A DNA stretch of 64,000 bases from positions 1-64,000 of the forward strand of contig CAYYOV010000006.1 of NCBI GenBank assembly GCA_964473365.1. Reading direction: 5' to 3'. Source of the stretch: 2-02-FULL-55-14 sp964473365. GTDB lineage: Bacteria; Bacteroidota; Ignavibacteria; UBA10030. Shown piece by piece: positions 17,231 to 25,675 of this stretch. Position 1 is the first letter of the stretch, and each line of letters begins with the position of its first letter. The notes under the pieces were generated by a model. It did not search any database and was not told the DNA's origin. It saw only the letters and a program-made list of their open reading frames with translations. The position numbers and the translations under genes are program-made.

Positions 17231-18252
17231 GACGCAGAGCCCTGTTGTTGACGTCGGACCTGCCGGAACGAGCGGACCGCGCGCAGATGGTCCTGATAAT
17301 TGGTCGAGAACCGATGGCCCCCGTTACCGGTCGCGACGAAGAAGATGTAGTCATGCTTCGCCGGGTAGAGCGTGGCGATGATCGCAGCGCGCCCGGGGCT
17401 ATTGATCGGTCCCGGCGGCAACCCATAGTTCCGGTAGGTGTTGTAGGGAGAATCAATGCGAAGGTCTTCGTAGAGCAACCGCCGCGGCCCGTCCGGAAGC
17501 ACGTACTGGATCGTCGGGTCCGCTTCGAGCTTCATCCGTTTGCGGAGACGGTTCCAGTACACGCCGGCAATGATCGGCCGCTCCACATCGATGCTCGATT
17601 CTCCCTCGACGATGGCGGCAAGACTCAGGACCTGGTTGAGCGTGAGCCGCAGCTCCTGCTGGCGACGAACCAGGCTGTCCACGTAGAATTCCTTGAAGGA
17701 TCCCACCATTGCCCGCACGAGATCGTCCTCGTCGGTCTGCCAGTAGAATTCATACGTTTCGGGCAACAAGTATCCTTCGAGATCCGGTGCGTCGATCCCG
17801 AGCTTGCGCACGAAAGCTTCATCCCGGCACAGCGTCGCAAAGGTTGATGAGTCGGTGCCGAGCACTCGGGAGAACCGGCGGGCGATGGATCCGATCCGCC
17901 ATCCTTCGGGGATCGTCACGCTGATCAGCATCCTGGACGCGCCAGAGCTCAGGTCTTCGAGGATCGCGAGATTGGACATCCCGGGCAGGAAGAGATATCT
18001 CCCAACATGCACCTTGCGATCTGCTCCGACGATCCGACCGGCCAGCGAGAAAGCCCATCGGCTGCGGATGGCCCCCGCTGATTCAAGCGAGTCGAGGGCC
18101 TGGCGGAACGAGGAGCCGCGAGGGATCGTCACGATCGTTCCGCTGGCTTCGGCGGATGGGTTGGGCCACCAGAAGACGTAGATCGTCAGCACGAGCAACA
18201 GTGCCACGAACGCGGCAGCGGCGATGGTGAGCGAGCGTTTCACGTCGGGCAT
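17227..18252 (-). CDS. mltG: Endolytic murein transglycosylase
   Basis: A 341-residue membrane-anchored YceG/MltG protein that cuts nascent glycan strands and so ends their elongation. It has an N-terminal membrane helix (about 8-30), a LysM-like region, and the catalytic domain. The catalytic Glu lies in LAAIVEGESS, followed by RPIIAGVYWNRL and the DSPYNTYRNYGLPPGPI stretch of the family. It lies 148 bp after the chorismate mutase gene and is coupled to the lipoprotein gene. I see nothing else coding in the 148-bp space. Confidence 0.95.
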   Translation of the reverse strand: MPDVKRSLTIAAAAFVALLLVLTIYVFWWPNPSAEASGTIVTIPRGSSFRQALDSLESAGAIRSRWAFSLAGRIVGADRKVHVGRYLFLPGMSNLAILEDLSSGASRMLISVTIPEGWRIGSIARRFSRVLGTDSSTFATLCRDEAFVRKLGIDAPDLEGYLLPETYEFYWQTDEDDLVRAMVGSFKEFYVDSLVRRQQELRLTLNQVLSLAAIVEGESSIDVERPIIAGVYWNRLRKRMKLEADPTIQYVLPDGPRRLLYEDLRIDSPYNTYRNYGLPPGPINSPGRAAIIATLYPAKHDYIFFVATGNGGHRFSTNYQDHLRAVRSFRQVRRQQQGSAS

Positions 18253-18400
18253 AGGTAGGGAGCGGACGATCGATGATCCTAGCTAGAAGGACGATGGACT
18301 GCTGGCTCGCAACCGTCGGCACGGTGGTGAGGGCATGAGCAGCGCACGTGAAAGCCGGATGGACTCCCGGATCTCCCGTAGGAATAGCGAACGAAAGTGT

Positions 18401-18679
18401 TCAAGGTCGGGCATCAGTTGCTGAGCGCTCAACAGCGCGCGTTTCATCGATGATCCGCTCGAAGATGCGGCGCATCGCAGAAGGCGACAAGGGTCCTGTC
18501 GCCAGACCGGTAACGTGGTGCATGATCGCCTCCTCCCGGGCCGGATCGTAGAGCGGCGCTCCGGCCTGCTTCTTCTGCCGGCCGATCTGGAGAGCAATGT
18601 CCGCACGTTCATTGAGCAGCTCAACGACAGCACGGTCGATCTCGTCGATCCGCGCGCGGGGCGCATTCAGGTCAGCCAT
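18401..18679 (-). CDS. Chorismate mutase (AroQ type)
   Basis: A 92-residue, all-helical single-domain chorismate mutase, converting chorismate to prephenate for Phe and Tyr synthesis. The family pattern is clear: R-x-x-I-D-E-I-D near the N-terminus, LLNERADIALQIGRQK, then DPAREEAIMHHV. It starts eight bases inside the end of trpA. No prephenate dehydratase or DAHP synthase domain is attached. Confidence 0.92.
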   Translation of the reverse strand: MADLNAPRARIDEIDRAVVELLNERADIALQIGRQKKQAGAPLYDPAREEAIMHHVTGLATGPLSPSAMRRIFERIIDETRAVERSATDARP

Positions 18680-19484
18680 GCGTCACCTCCATCGGTCTGA
18701 GGCCTCGGAAGAACGCAACACCGTTGGCGACGGCTTCGGAGGCGGTTGGGGCGGATGCCATCGACTTGATCAGTGCTGACCCGACCACGGCACCGTCCGC
18801 ATGCTTCCACACGTCAGCAACGTGTTCGGGCGTCGAGATGCCGAACCCAACGACGAAGCGCTTGCGAACGTTCGCCCGGACCCGGCGAAGGAACGGCTCT
18901 AGCCCTCCTCCGCCACCCCATCGCGTCTGCGCGCCCGTGACGCCGGTGACCGAGACACAATACAGAAATTCACTCGTCAGCCCGTCGACCCGACGCAGAC
19001 GTTCGTCCGTCGATGTCGGGGCGACGAGGAAGACCAGCGCGAGGCGGTGGACGCGGGCCATCTCGAGGAATTCGCCCGCCTCTTCCGGGGGAAGGTCGGG
19101 AATGATCAGTCCATCCACGCCGGCCGAGACCACCTGACGCATGAAGACATCAACACCAGTGCGCAGGATGGGATTCACATAGCCCATAAGCAGGATCGGA
19201 GTCTCGCTCCCACCTCGAAACTTCCGTATCGCATCGAGGATCCGCGCCAGCGTTGCACCGTTCTTCAATGCGACATCAGACGACAGTTGGATCGTCGGGC
19301 CATCAGCGAGCGGGTCGGAGTAGGGCATGCCCACCTCGATGAAATCAGCACCGGCATCGTCCAGGCCGAGCAGCAGCGGGAGCGTCACGTCACGCACGGG
19401 ATACTCGGGCGTGATGTACGGGATGAGAGCCTTCCGCCTGGAGGCATCCAGTTCATTCCAGCGCCGGGCCAGTCGATCGCTCAT
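18672..19484 (-). CDS. trpA: Tryptophan synthase alpha chain
   Basis: A 270-residue TIM barrel that releases indole from indole-3-glycerol phosphate. The catalytic Glu lies in FIEVGMPYSDP and the catalytic Asp in DPLADGPTIQ. The loop-6 region is unusual in carrying five Gly in a row (TRWGGGGG). trpB and the rest of the trp pathway are not adjacent. Instead the gene overlaps tsaD by four bases and chorismate mutase by eight. Confidence 0.97.
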   Translation of the reverse strand: MSDRLARRWNELDASRRKALIPYITPEYPVRDVTLPLLLGLDDAGADFIEVGMPYSDPLADGPTIQLSSDVALKNGATLARILDAIRKFRGGSETPILLMGYVNPILRTGVDVFMRQVVSAGVDGLIIPDLPPEEAGEFLEMARVHRLALVFLVAPTSTDERLRRVDGLTSEFLYCVSVTGVTGAQTRWGGGGGLEPFLRRVRANVRKRFVVGFGISTPEHVADVWKHADGAVVGSALIKSMASAPTASEAVANGVAFFRGLRPMEVTHG

Positions 19485-20494
19485 GGTCGGGAGAGTGAGA
19501 GATTGGGTTCCGCGGAGAGTTCGAGCGACGACGGGGCACCGCCGGCCAACCGGAGAAATCCGGTCATTGCGACCATGGCGCCATTGTCGGTGCAGTATTC
19601 CAGTTTCGGGATGAAGAGCCTCATGCCGCGCCGATCTGCTTCGGCCGTTGCCCGAGACCGAAGGCTGCTGTTGGCCGACACACCGCCGGCGATCGCCACA
19701 TCACGAACCCCATACGCTTCGGCAGCGCGGAACAGTTTCTTGACCAACACATCGACGACAGCCGCCTGGAAGCTGGCGCAGACGTCGTTGACGAATGCCG
19801 CGGAGGCATTCGCTGCGTCGAAGTGCACATCGCGCAGATAGTAGAGCACGGCAGTCTTCAATCCGCTGAAACTGAACTGATACCCTTCGGGGTCGAAAGA
19901 AGACCTCGGGAAATGAATGGCCGACGGATTCCCCTGCGTCGCCCGTCGATCGACCGCAGGTCCGCCCGGATATTCCAGTCCGAGCATCTTTGCCACTTTG
20001 TCGAATGCCTCACCAGCCGCGTCGTCGATCGTCTCTCCCAGCACGTCATACTCGAACGGTGCACGGACGAGGATCAATTGGGTGTGCCCACCCGATACGG
20101 TCAAGTTCACGAAGGGGGACGCGGGCTTCTGGGTCTCGAGCAAATTCGAGATCACATGCGCCTCCATGTGGTTGACGCCGACGAATGGTCTGCCGAGAGA
20201 GAACGCAAGGGCCTTCCCGTAGCTCAGCCCCACAAGCAGGGAACCGACCAGACCAGGACCCGACACTGCCGCCACTCCATCCAGCTGAGCCATGGAGACA
20301 CCCGCACGACGAATCGCTTCCTCGACGACCGGAACGATCAATCGAAGATGGGCACGCGAGGCCAATTCAGGCACAACGCCCCCGTAGCGGGCATGATCCA
20401 CCTGAGCTGCCACGACATTCGAGCGCACCACCCCGTCCGTAACAACGGCGGCGGAGGTCTCGTCACACGAAGTTTCAATGCCCAGGATGGTCAT
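19481..20494 (-). CDS. tsaD: tRNA N6-adenosine threonylcarbamoyltransferase
   Basis: A 337-residue ASKHA-fold enzyme that transfers threonylcarbamoyl to A37 of ANN-decoding tRNAs, with TsaB and TsaE. It begins ILGIETSCDETSAAVV. The metal-binding His pair appears in NHMEAHVIS, and LTVSGGHTQL and AGGVSANSSLR are present. A promoter lies at 20526-20554. It heads the tsaD-trpA-chorismate mutase group. Confidence 0.98.
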   Translation of the reverse strand: MTILGIETSCDETSAAVVTDGVVRSNVVAAQVDHARYGGVVPELASRAHLRLIVPVVEEAIRRAGVSMAQLDGVAAVSGPGLVGSLLVGLSYGKALAFSLGRPFVGVNHMEAHVISNLLETQKPASPFVNLTVSGGHTQLILVRAPFEYDVLGETIDDAAGEAFDKVAKMLGLEYPGGPAVDRRATQGNPSAIHFPRSSFDPEGYQFSFSGLKTAVLYYLRDVHFDAANASAAFVNDVCASFQAAVVDVLVKKLFRAAEAYGVRDVAIAGGVSANSSLRSRATAEADRRGMRLFIPKLEYCTDNGAMVAMTGFLRLAGGAPSSLELSAEPNLSLSRP

Positions 20495-20525
20495 AACGGC
20501 AGCTGACGTAGCTCATATGAATGAG

Positions 20526-20554
20526 AACATACCCAAAAATGGAGGACGCTTCAA
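20526..20554 (-). promoter_or_regulatory. Promoter of tsaD
   Basis: On the minus strand TTGAAG (20554-20549), 17 bp, TATGTT (20531-20526). The predicted start near 20519 leaves a leader of about 25 bases. Confidence 0.65.
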
Positions 20555-20589
20555 CCGCGGGCTGGCCCTGGGAACCCACGAATTTCGCC

Positions 20590-20618
20590 TTGTCTTTTTG
20601 TCATTTGGTTCGTATCTT
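20590..20618 (+). promoter_or_regulatory. Promoter of rpmB
   Basis: TTGTCT (20590-20595), 17 bp, TATCTT (20613-20618), preceded by TTCG as at several other promoters here. The predicted start near 20625 gives a leader of about 30 bases. Confidence 0.65.
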
Positions 20619-20654
20619 TTTCTACTTCAACCAGATTTTCATCGAGGATCAGTC

Positions 20655-20846
20655 ATGGCACGGGTGTGTGATATCTGTGGCAAGCGGCCGATGGCAGGCA
20701 ATCATGTCAGCCATGCCCACAATCGGGTTCCGCGCCGCTTTCTTCCGAATCTTCAGCGCGTCCGCGCCATCGTGGATGGCAGCGTGAAGCGCGTTCACGT
20801 TTGCACGAATTGCATCAAGTCGGGCCGCGTCAAGAAGCCGGCTTGA
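20655..20846 (+). CDS. rpmB: 50S ribosomal protein L28
   Basis: A 63-residue L28 of the zinc-ribbon form: Cys pairs in CDICGKRP and CTNC. The ATG at 20655 lies about 30 bases after the predicted transcription start and has GAGGAT upstream. Longer upstream in-frame extension is not credible because it would cross the promoter. The gene has its own terminator. Confidence 0.96.
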   Translation: MARVCDICGKRPMAGNHVSHAHNRVPRRFLPNLQRVRAIVDGSVKRVHVCTNCIKSGRVKKPA

Positions 20847-20878
20847 CGAGCCTTCGGGCTCACGAGCGTTCTCGAAGG

Positions 20879-20902
20879 ATCCCGCCGCCGCGCGGGATTT
20901 TT
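20879..20902 (+). terminator. Intrinsic terminator after rpmB
   Basis: ATCCCGC (20879-20885) pairs with GCGGGAT (20892-20898) across a six-base loop and runs into TTTTT (20898-20902). Confidence 0.85.
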
Positions 20903-20925
20903 CGTATCTTCTCCGCACGAACGTC

Positions 20926-21525
20926 ATGCAGCGCTTCATTACTCCCCCCAACCAACTGACGCTTCTCCGGATCCTCCTGACGCCGGTCTTCGTCGGATTG
21001 TTCCTCTCAGACGATCCGGTCATGCGCTGGTGGTCCATCCCCACGTTCATCGTCGCCATGCTGACCGACTGGTACGACGGCTATGTCGCTCGACGATGGG
21101 GGTTCGTGACACGCTGGGGGAGCACGCTCGACCCGTTCGCCGACAAGGTCCTCATTTCCTCCACCCTGTTCTGTTTCGTCATTCTCGACCTCGTGCCGGC
21201 CTGGACGGTCTGGGTCATTGTCGTCCGCGACGTTCTCATCACAGCGCTGCGCTCATTCATCGAGTTCAAGGGAAAGCGTTTCGATACGTCCCAGATGGCC
21301 AAGAGCAAGACCTTCCTCCAGTTCGTCGTGCTGCACTACATCCTCCTCGGCTATGTGGGGGCCACCTCCCTTGCGCCCGACCACGATCTCCGGCCGTGGG
21401 CCGAGACGCTCATTCAACGGTCGATCGTCGATCCGATAATGGTGGTCACGGCCGGGTTTACCTTCGTGACAGGCATCATGTATCTGGTCTCGAATCGCAC
21501 TACGCTGATGAAACTTCATGAGTGA
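20926..21525 (+). CDS. pgsA: CDP-diacylglycerol-glycerol-3-phosphate 3-phosphatidyltransferase
   Basis: A 199-residue membrane enzyme making phosphatidylglycerol phosphate. The full CDP-alcohol phosphatidyltransferase motif is present (D-WY-DG-YV-AR, then G, D and D at the right spacing, at about residues 48-70). It overlaps pgpA, the next step in the pathway, by eight bases. A TATCTT lies 16 bases before the ATG, but no -35 element fits. Confidence 0.95.
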   Translation: MQRFITPPNQLTLLRILLTPVFVGLFLSDDPVMRWWSIPTFIVAMLTDWYDGYVARRWGFVTRWGSTLDPFADKVLISSTLFCFVILDLVPAWTVWVIVVRDVLITALRSFIEFKGKRFDTSQMAKSKTFLQFVVLHYILLGYVGATSLAPDHDLRPWAETLIQRSIVDPIMVVTAGFTFVTGIMYLVSNRTTLMKLHE

Positions 21526-22006
21526 CCCGAGTCCGTCGTCTGCCCCCGCGAAGCCGTCTCGACTGGTCCTGGCGCTGGGCTCCGCGCTCGGTACCGGGTA
21601 TGCTCCCATTGCATCGGGAACATTCGGCAGCGCCCTCGCTGTGGCGTGGTGCTTTATCCCGGGCGCAGCCTCAACCGGCGCCTTGATCCCGCTGATCATC
21701 ATCCTGCTCGTGATAGGAGCGCGCGCCGCCGAACAGATGGAAGCCTACTACGGTCCCGATCCTGCCGAGGTCACAGTCGATGAGGTGGTCGGCCAGTGGA
21801 TCACGTTCCTCTTCCTCCCCATTTCCGCTCCGCTCCTAGTCGCCGGGTTCTTCATTTTCCGGATCTTCGATATCATCAAGCCGTACCCAGCGCGACGGAT
21901 CGACCGGCATCGCGGCGGGTGGCCCATCATGCTGGATGATGTCGTCGCCGGCATCTACGCCAACCTCGTTCTGCAGGCGGCCGTCTGGGTCGGGGTCCTC
22001 GGCTGA
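21518..22006 (+). CDS. pgpA: Phosphatidylglycerophosphatase A
   Basis: A 162-residue membrane phosphatase that yields phosphatidylglycerol from the PgsA product. The family signature GTGYAPIASGTFGS and the acidic VTVDEVVGQW are present, then DDVVAGIYANL near the C-terminus. It overlaps pgsA by eight bases and cinA by one (TGATG). Confidence 0.95.
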   Translation: MSDPSPSSAPAKPSRLVLALGSALGTGYAPIASGTFGSALAVAWCFIPGAASTGALIPLIIILLVIGARAAEQMEAYYGPDPAEVTVDEVVGQWITFLFLPISAPLLVAGFFIFRIFDIIKPYPARRIDRHRGGWPIMLDDVVAGIYANLVLQAAVWVGVLG

Positions 22007-23256
22007 TGGCGAACGCAGAGATCGTTACGGTTGGCGATGAGTTGCTCATCGGCCAGGTCATCAACACTAACCAGGCCTTCATTGCCCAGCGGCTGAACGA
22101 ATGCGGCCTTACCGTGGCAGGCATGACCACGGTCGGAGATGTTCTCCCTGCGATCGTAGAGACATTTCAGAGCGCGCTGAGCCGCCGGGATGTGGTGATC
22201 GTGACGGGAGGCCTGGGACCGACGCACGACGACGTGACTCGCAGCGCCGTGTGCTCAACATTCGGGGTCGGCCTGGCATTCCATCAGCCTTCGCTGGACA
22301 ACATCGGGCGCCTCTTCTCAAGACGCGGGCTCCCGTTGACGCGCATCAACCGGGACCAGGCAATGGTCCCCGAAGGTTGCATGGTGATCCCGAACGACCT
22401 CGGTACGGCGCCAGGCTACCTCTTCGAGCGCGGCGAGCATGTGATGGCCGTTCTGCCTGGGGTCCCGTACGAAATGCAGGCCATGATGCGGTCCACGGTC
22501 GTGCCATTCCTCGAACGACGATTCCCCGGCCAGGTGGTGCGGCATCGCACGCTCAAAACAACGGGCATCGCAGAGTCTCTGCTGGCCGAAAAGCTCGGAG
22601 ACATCGGAGCGATCATCCCCCCGACCGAACAGCTGACACTTGCCTTTCTGCCAAGCCCCACCGGCGTGCGGCTTCGCCTCACTGCCATCGCTCCTGACGA
22701 GGCCAATGCTGTTGCACGCATCCGTGCTGCCGAAGAACGCATCAGAAGCCTGGCGTCGGCCTACATCTACGGGGTCGACGACGAAGAATTGGAGGACGTG
22801 CTCGGCCGCCTCCTGACCGAACGCCGCTGGACGCTCGCCATTGCTGAATCATGCACCGGTGGTTTGATCGCCGATCGTCTCACAAACGTCCCCGGCTCGA
22901 GCGTGTACGTCGACCGATGCTACGTGGCGTACTCGAATGCTGCAAAGGTGCGCGATCTGAACGTCGCTCCGGAACTGATCGAACGTCACGGCGCCGTGAG
23001 CGAGGAAGTGGCAATCGCCATGGCCATCGGGGCCCGCACATCAGCCGGCAGCACGATCGGGCTATCGACCACCGGCATCGCCGGTCCGGGCGGGGCCACC
23101 GACACGAAGCCAGTTGGTCTGGTGTATGTCGGATACGCGGACGGTGATGGGGCGCTCGCGGTGAGGCTCATGCTGGGTGAAGGACGTCGACGGGTCAAGG
23201 AACGTGCTGCCCAAGCCGCACTCGAATTGCTGCGCAAGAAGATCCTCAAGGCCTGA
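22006..23256 (+). CDS. cinA: CinA: competence/damage-inducible protein, NMN amidohydrolase
   Basis: A 416-residue two-domain protein. Residues 1 to about 170 are a MoeA/MogA-like domain (TVGDELLIGQVINTNQ, VTGGLGPTHDDVT). The C-terminal about 160 residues are the NMN deamidase domain (AESCTGGLIADRLTNVPGSS, STTGIAGPGGAT). It recycles NMN formed by DNA ligase and other NAD-using enzymes. A link with recA downstream is common in bacteria. Confidence 0.95.
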   Translation: MANAEIVTVGDELLIGQVINTNQAFIAQRLNECGLTVAGMTTVGDVLPAIVETFQSALSRRDVVIVTGGLGPTHDDVTRSAVCSTFGVGLAFHQPSLDNIGRLFSRRGLPLTRINRDQAMVPEGCMVIPNDLGTAPGYLFERGEHVMAVLPGVPYEMQAMMRSTVVPFLERRFPGQVVRHRTLKTTGIAESLLAEKLGDIGAIIPPTEQLTLAFLPSPTGVRLRLTAIAPDEANAVARIRAAEERIRSLASAYIYGVDDEELEDVLGRLLTERRWTLAIAESCTGGLIADRLTNVPGSSVYVDRCYVAYSNAAKVRDLNVAPELIERHGAVSEEVAIAMAIGARTSAGSTIGLSTTGIAGPGGATDTKPVGLVYVGYADGDGALAVRLMLGEGRRRVKERAAQAALELLRKKILKA

Positions 23257-23259
23257 TCG

Positions 23260-23838
23260 TTGAACTCCCTCCGATGTTTTCTGGCATTACGACTCGACGG
23301 AAAAGCTCAAGAAGCGCTCCTCGTCGTTCAACGCCAGCTGACGGATGCCGGCATCAGGGTTCGGTGGGAAGCTGTCGACAAGCTCCACGTAACGGTCCGT
23401 TTTTTGGGTGATACCAAGCCGGAGCGACGTGCCCGGCTCGAGGCAGCGCTTGCGCGCTGGGCCGAAGGGATCGAGCCGTTCGACCTCGTGATCAACACCA
23501 TCGGAGCCTTTCCTCAGAACGACCACCCGAAGGTGATCTGGGCGGGGGCTTTTTCAAACGATGCTGTCATGCGGGTGGGTGCTGCTGTGGAGGGGCTTTG
23601 CAGGGAATCAGGTTGGCCGGCGGAGAGACACGAATTCCATCCACATATCACGCTGGCGCGTGTTCGTGTCCACGACGACGCACGTGTCTTGACAAAGGCG
23701 ATCGCATCTAGTACTTTTGACCCGATTCTGGTGCGCGCCTCGGAGCTGGTGCTGATGAGGAGCGACCTTCTCCCAGGGGGATCCCGATACCACCCGCTCA
23801 CCACATTTCCATTTCATCGTTCCCGGAGCATTCCATGA
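23260..23838 (+). CDS. thpR: RNA 2',3'-cyclic phosphodiesterase
   Basis: A 192-residue 2H phosphoesterase of the LigT family. The two catalytic HxT motifs are visible (HVTVRFLGD near residue 44 and HPHITLARV near 128). It starts at a TTG three bases after cinA and overlaps recA by four bases. It opens 2',3'-cyclic phosphates on RNA; its cellular substrate is unknown. Confidence 0.92.
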   Translation: MNSLRCFLALRLDGKAQEALLVVQRQLTDAGIRVRWEAVDKLHVTVRFLGDTKPERRARLEAALARWAEGIEPFDLVINTIGAFPQNDHPKVIWAGAFSNDAVMRVGAAVEGLCRESGWPAERHEFHPHITLARVRVHDDARVLTKAIASSTFDPILVRASELVLMRSDLLPGGSRYHPLTTFPFHRSRSIP

Positions 23839-24932
23839 CCGACTCACCGTCCAAAGAATCCAAACTGCAAGCGCTGAAGATCGCTATCGAGCAGATCGAA
23901 AAGCAGCACGGCAAAGGCTCGATCATGAAGCTGAGCGAAGGTCCGATCCAGCGGGTCGACTCGATCTCGACAGGGTCCATTTCGCTTGACGCCGCGCTGG
24001 GGATCGGCGGCGTGCCGAAAGGCCGCGTCGTTGAGATCTTCGGACCGGAATCTTCGGGCAAGACGACCATCTGCCTTCACATCATTGCCGAAGCCCAGAA
24101 GGCCGGCGGGGTCGCCGCCTTCATCGACGCCGAACACGCGCTCGACATCGGCTATGCCCGGAAATTGGGAGTGGACGTCAACAACCTCCTCCTCTCGCAG
24201 CCGGAATACGGCGAGCAGGCGCTCGAGATCGTGGAGACCCTCGTGCGGAGCAATGCGATCGACGTCATCATCATCGACTCCGTGGCCGCTCTGACGCCCC
24301 GCGCCGAGATCGAAGGAGAGATGGGCGATCCCTCCATGGGCGTCCAGGCACGGCTGATGTCGCAGGCCCTGCGGAAATTGACCTCTGCGATCGCCAAGTC
24401 CAAGACGACGGTCATGTTCACGAACCAGCTTCGCCAGAAGATCGGCGTGATGTTCGGGAACCCCGAGACCACGACAGGCGGTAACGCCCTGAAGTTCTAC
24501 GCATCGGTCCGGCTCGACGTTCGCCGCATCGAGGCCATCAAGGACGCGACGAGCGTCGTCGGCAACCGGACCCGCGTGAAAGTGGTCAAGAACAAGGTCG
24601 CGCCCCCCTTCAAGGAAGCTCAATTCGACATCCTCTATAATGAGGGGATCTCGAAGATGGGCGATCTCATCGACGCCGCCGTAGAAGCCAACGTCATCGT
24701 CAAGAGCGGATCGTGGTTCTCCTACAAGGAGGACCGTATCGGACAGGGTCGGGATGCGGTGAAAACACACTTGCAGACCAATCCTGACGTCGCAAAAGAG
24801 ATCGACCAGGTCATGCGCAAGCGCCTCGGTCTCATCGCCGATGGGGCGGAGCCGGTAAAACCCGGTAGCAAGGCAGAGGCACCGGCCGCAAAGCCAGAAG
24901 CACCCGCCAGTAAGAAGAGCGGCAAGGCCTAG
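23835..24932 (+). CDS. recA: Recombinase A
   Basis: A 365-residue RecA. The Walker A site (GPESSGKTT) and Walker B region (VIIIDSVAAL) are present, as are the L1 loop (EGEMGDP) and the L2 loop with its preceding FTNQLRQKIGVMFGNPETTTGG. The C-terminal tail is Ala/Pro/Lys-rich. It is buried in an operon and overlaps thpR by four bases. No LexA-like operator was seen just upstream, so any SOS control would have to act further up. Confidence 0.99.
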   Translation: MTDSPSKESKLQALKIAIEQIEKQHGKGSIMKLSEGPIQRVDSISTGSISLDAALGIGGVPKGRVVEIFGPESSGKTTICLHIIAEAQKAGGVAAFIDAEHALDIGYARKLGVDVNNLLLSQPEYGEQALEIVETLVRSNAIDVIIIDSVAALTPRAEIEGEMGDPSMGVQARLMSQALRKLTSAIAKSKTTVMFTNQLRQKIGVMFGNPETTTGGNALKFYASVRLDVRRIEAIKDATSVVGNRTRVKVVKNKVAPPFKEAQFDILYNEGISKMGDLIDAAVEANVIVKSGSWFSYKEDRIGQGRDAVKTHLQTNPDVAKEIDQVMRKRLGLIADGAEPVKPGSKAEAPAAKPEAPASKKSGKA

Positions 24933-24971
24933 CAACGCGTCGTAATCGTGCCAATTCTGGACGCAGTCGAT

Positions 24972-24993
24972 GATGCCGCCGGCTGCCGGCATC
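24972..24993 (+). other. Hairpin between recA and recX
   Basis: GATGCCG (24972-24978) pairs with CGGCATC (24987-24993) across an eight-base loop. There is no U-run after it. In other bacteria a hairpin here limits readthrough from recA to recX; the same role is possible but unproven. Confidence 0.4.
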
Positions 24994-25039
24994 CACGCGG
25001 GCGTCTGGAAATAGGGATAACGGACCACGCCGGCTGAAT

Positions 25040-25669
25040 GTGCAGATCGTTCGACTAGAGCGACGACGGACCCGACCTCCCCGCATCCGCATACACCGGG
25101 ATGACGGGGCCACGCTCGACGTGAGCGACGAGATTGCCGCACGCTTCCTCGTCTCGACGGGAGACGACGTAACCGAGCAGCGGTGGGATGAGATCCGGGA
25201 GGCGCATTTGCGCTTGGATGCGCGTCGGGTCGCGATCAATTATCTATCCTACCGACCGCGAAGCAGCCAGGAAGTCGTGCGCCATCTGGTCGGCAAGAAG
25301 GTGCCTGCCGAGATCGCCGAGGCGACGGCTGCACGGCTTCGTGCGTTAAAGATGATCGATGACGCCGTTTTCGCGCGTATGTACGTGCGCGACCGATTGC
25401 GGCGTGGCAATGCAGGACCTGCGCTCCTCCGCGACCAGCTCATTCGCAAGGGGATCGCTCGCCGCGCTGCCGAGTCGGTCGTCGAGGAGTTGCTTCCGAG
25501 TGCAGCCCAGGTTTCTGTCGCCGTTCGACTGGCGGAGCAACGCTTGCGGCGTATACGCATGCGGGGCGAGACACCCGAACGACGACGCCAACGGATCTAC
25601 GAACTGCTCGTGCGGAAGGGTTTTTCCGGCGAGACGGCTCGCGGCGCCCTTCGCGAACTCAAGCTCTGA
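25040..25669 (+). CDS. recX: RecA regulator RecX
   Basis: A 209-residue RecX that caps RecA filaments. It shows three helical repeats: ARRVAINYLSYRPRSSQEV, then ALKMIDDAVFARMYVRDRL, then RRQRIYELLVRKGFSGET. It starts at a GTG 107 bp after recA and ends six bases before the next gene. The order recA-recX is widely conserved. Confidence 0.9.
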   Translation: MQIVRLERRRTRPPRIRIHRDDGATLDVSDEIAARFLVSTGDDVTEQRWDEIREAHLRLDARRVAINYLSYRPRSSQEVVRHLVGKKVPAEIAEATAARLRALKMIDDAVFARMYVRDRLRRGNAGPALLRDQLIRKGIARRAAESVVEELLPSAAQVSVAVRLAEQRLRRIRMRGETPERRRQRIYELLVRKGFSGETARGALRELKL

Positions 25670-25675
25670 ACCACC

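Noticed and set aside
20905..20910. TATCTT before pgsA as a promoter -10
   Set aside because: The -35 position falls in the rpmB terminator stem (CCGCCG), and the distance to the ATG is short. Left out as a promoter, although the base match is exact.
23844..25142. Long open frame (432 codons) opposite recA
   Set aside because: Shadow of a conserved gene on GC-rich DNA. The product has no motif and recA fills the plus strand with clear family sequence.
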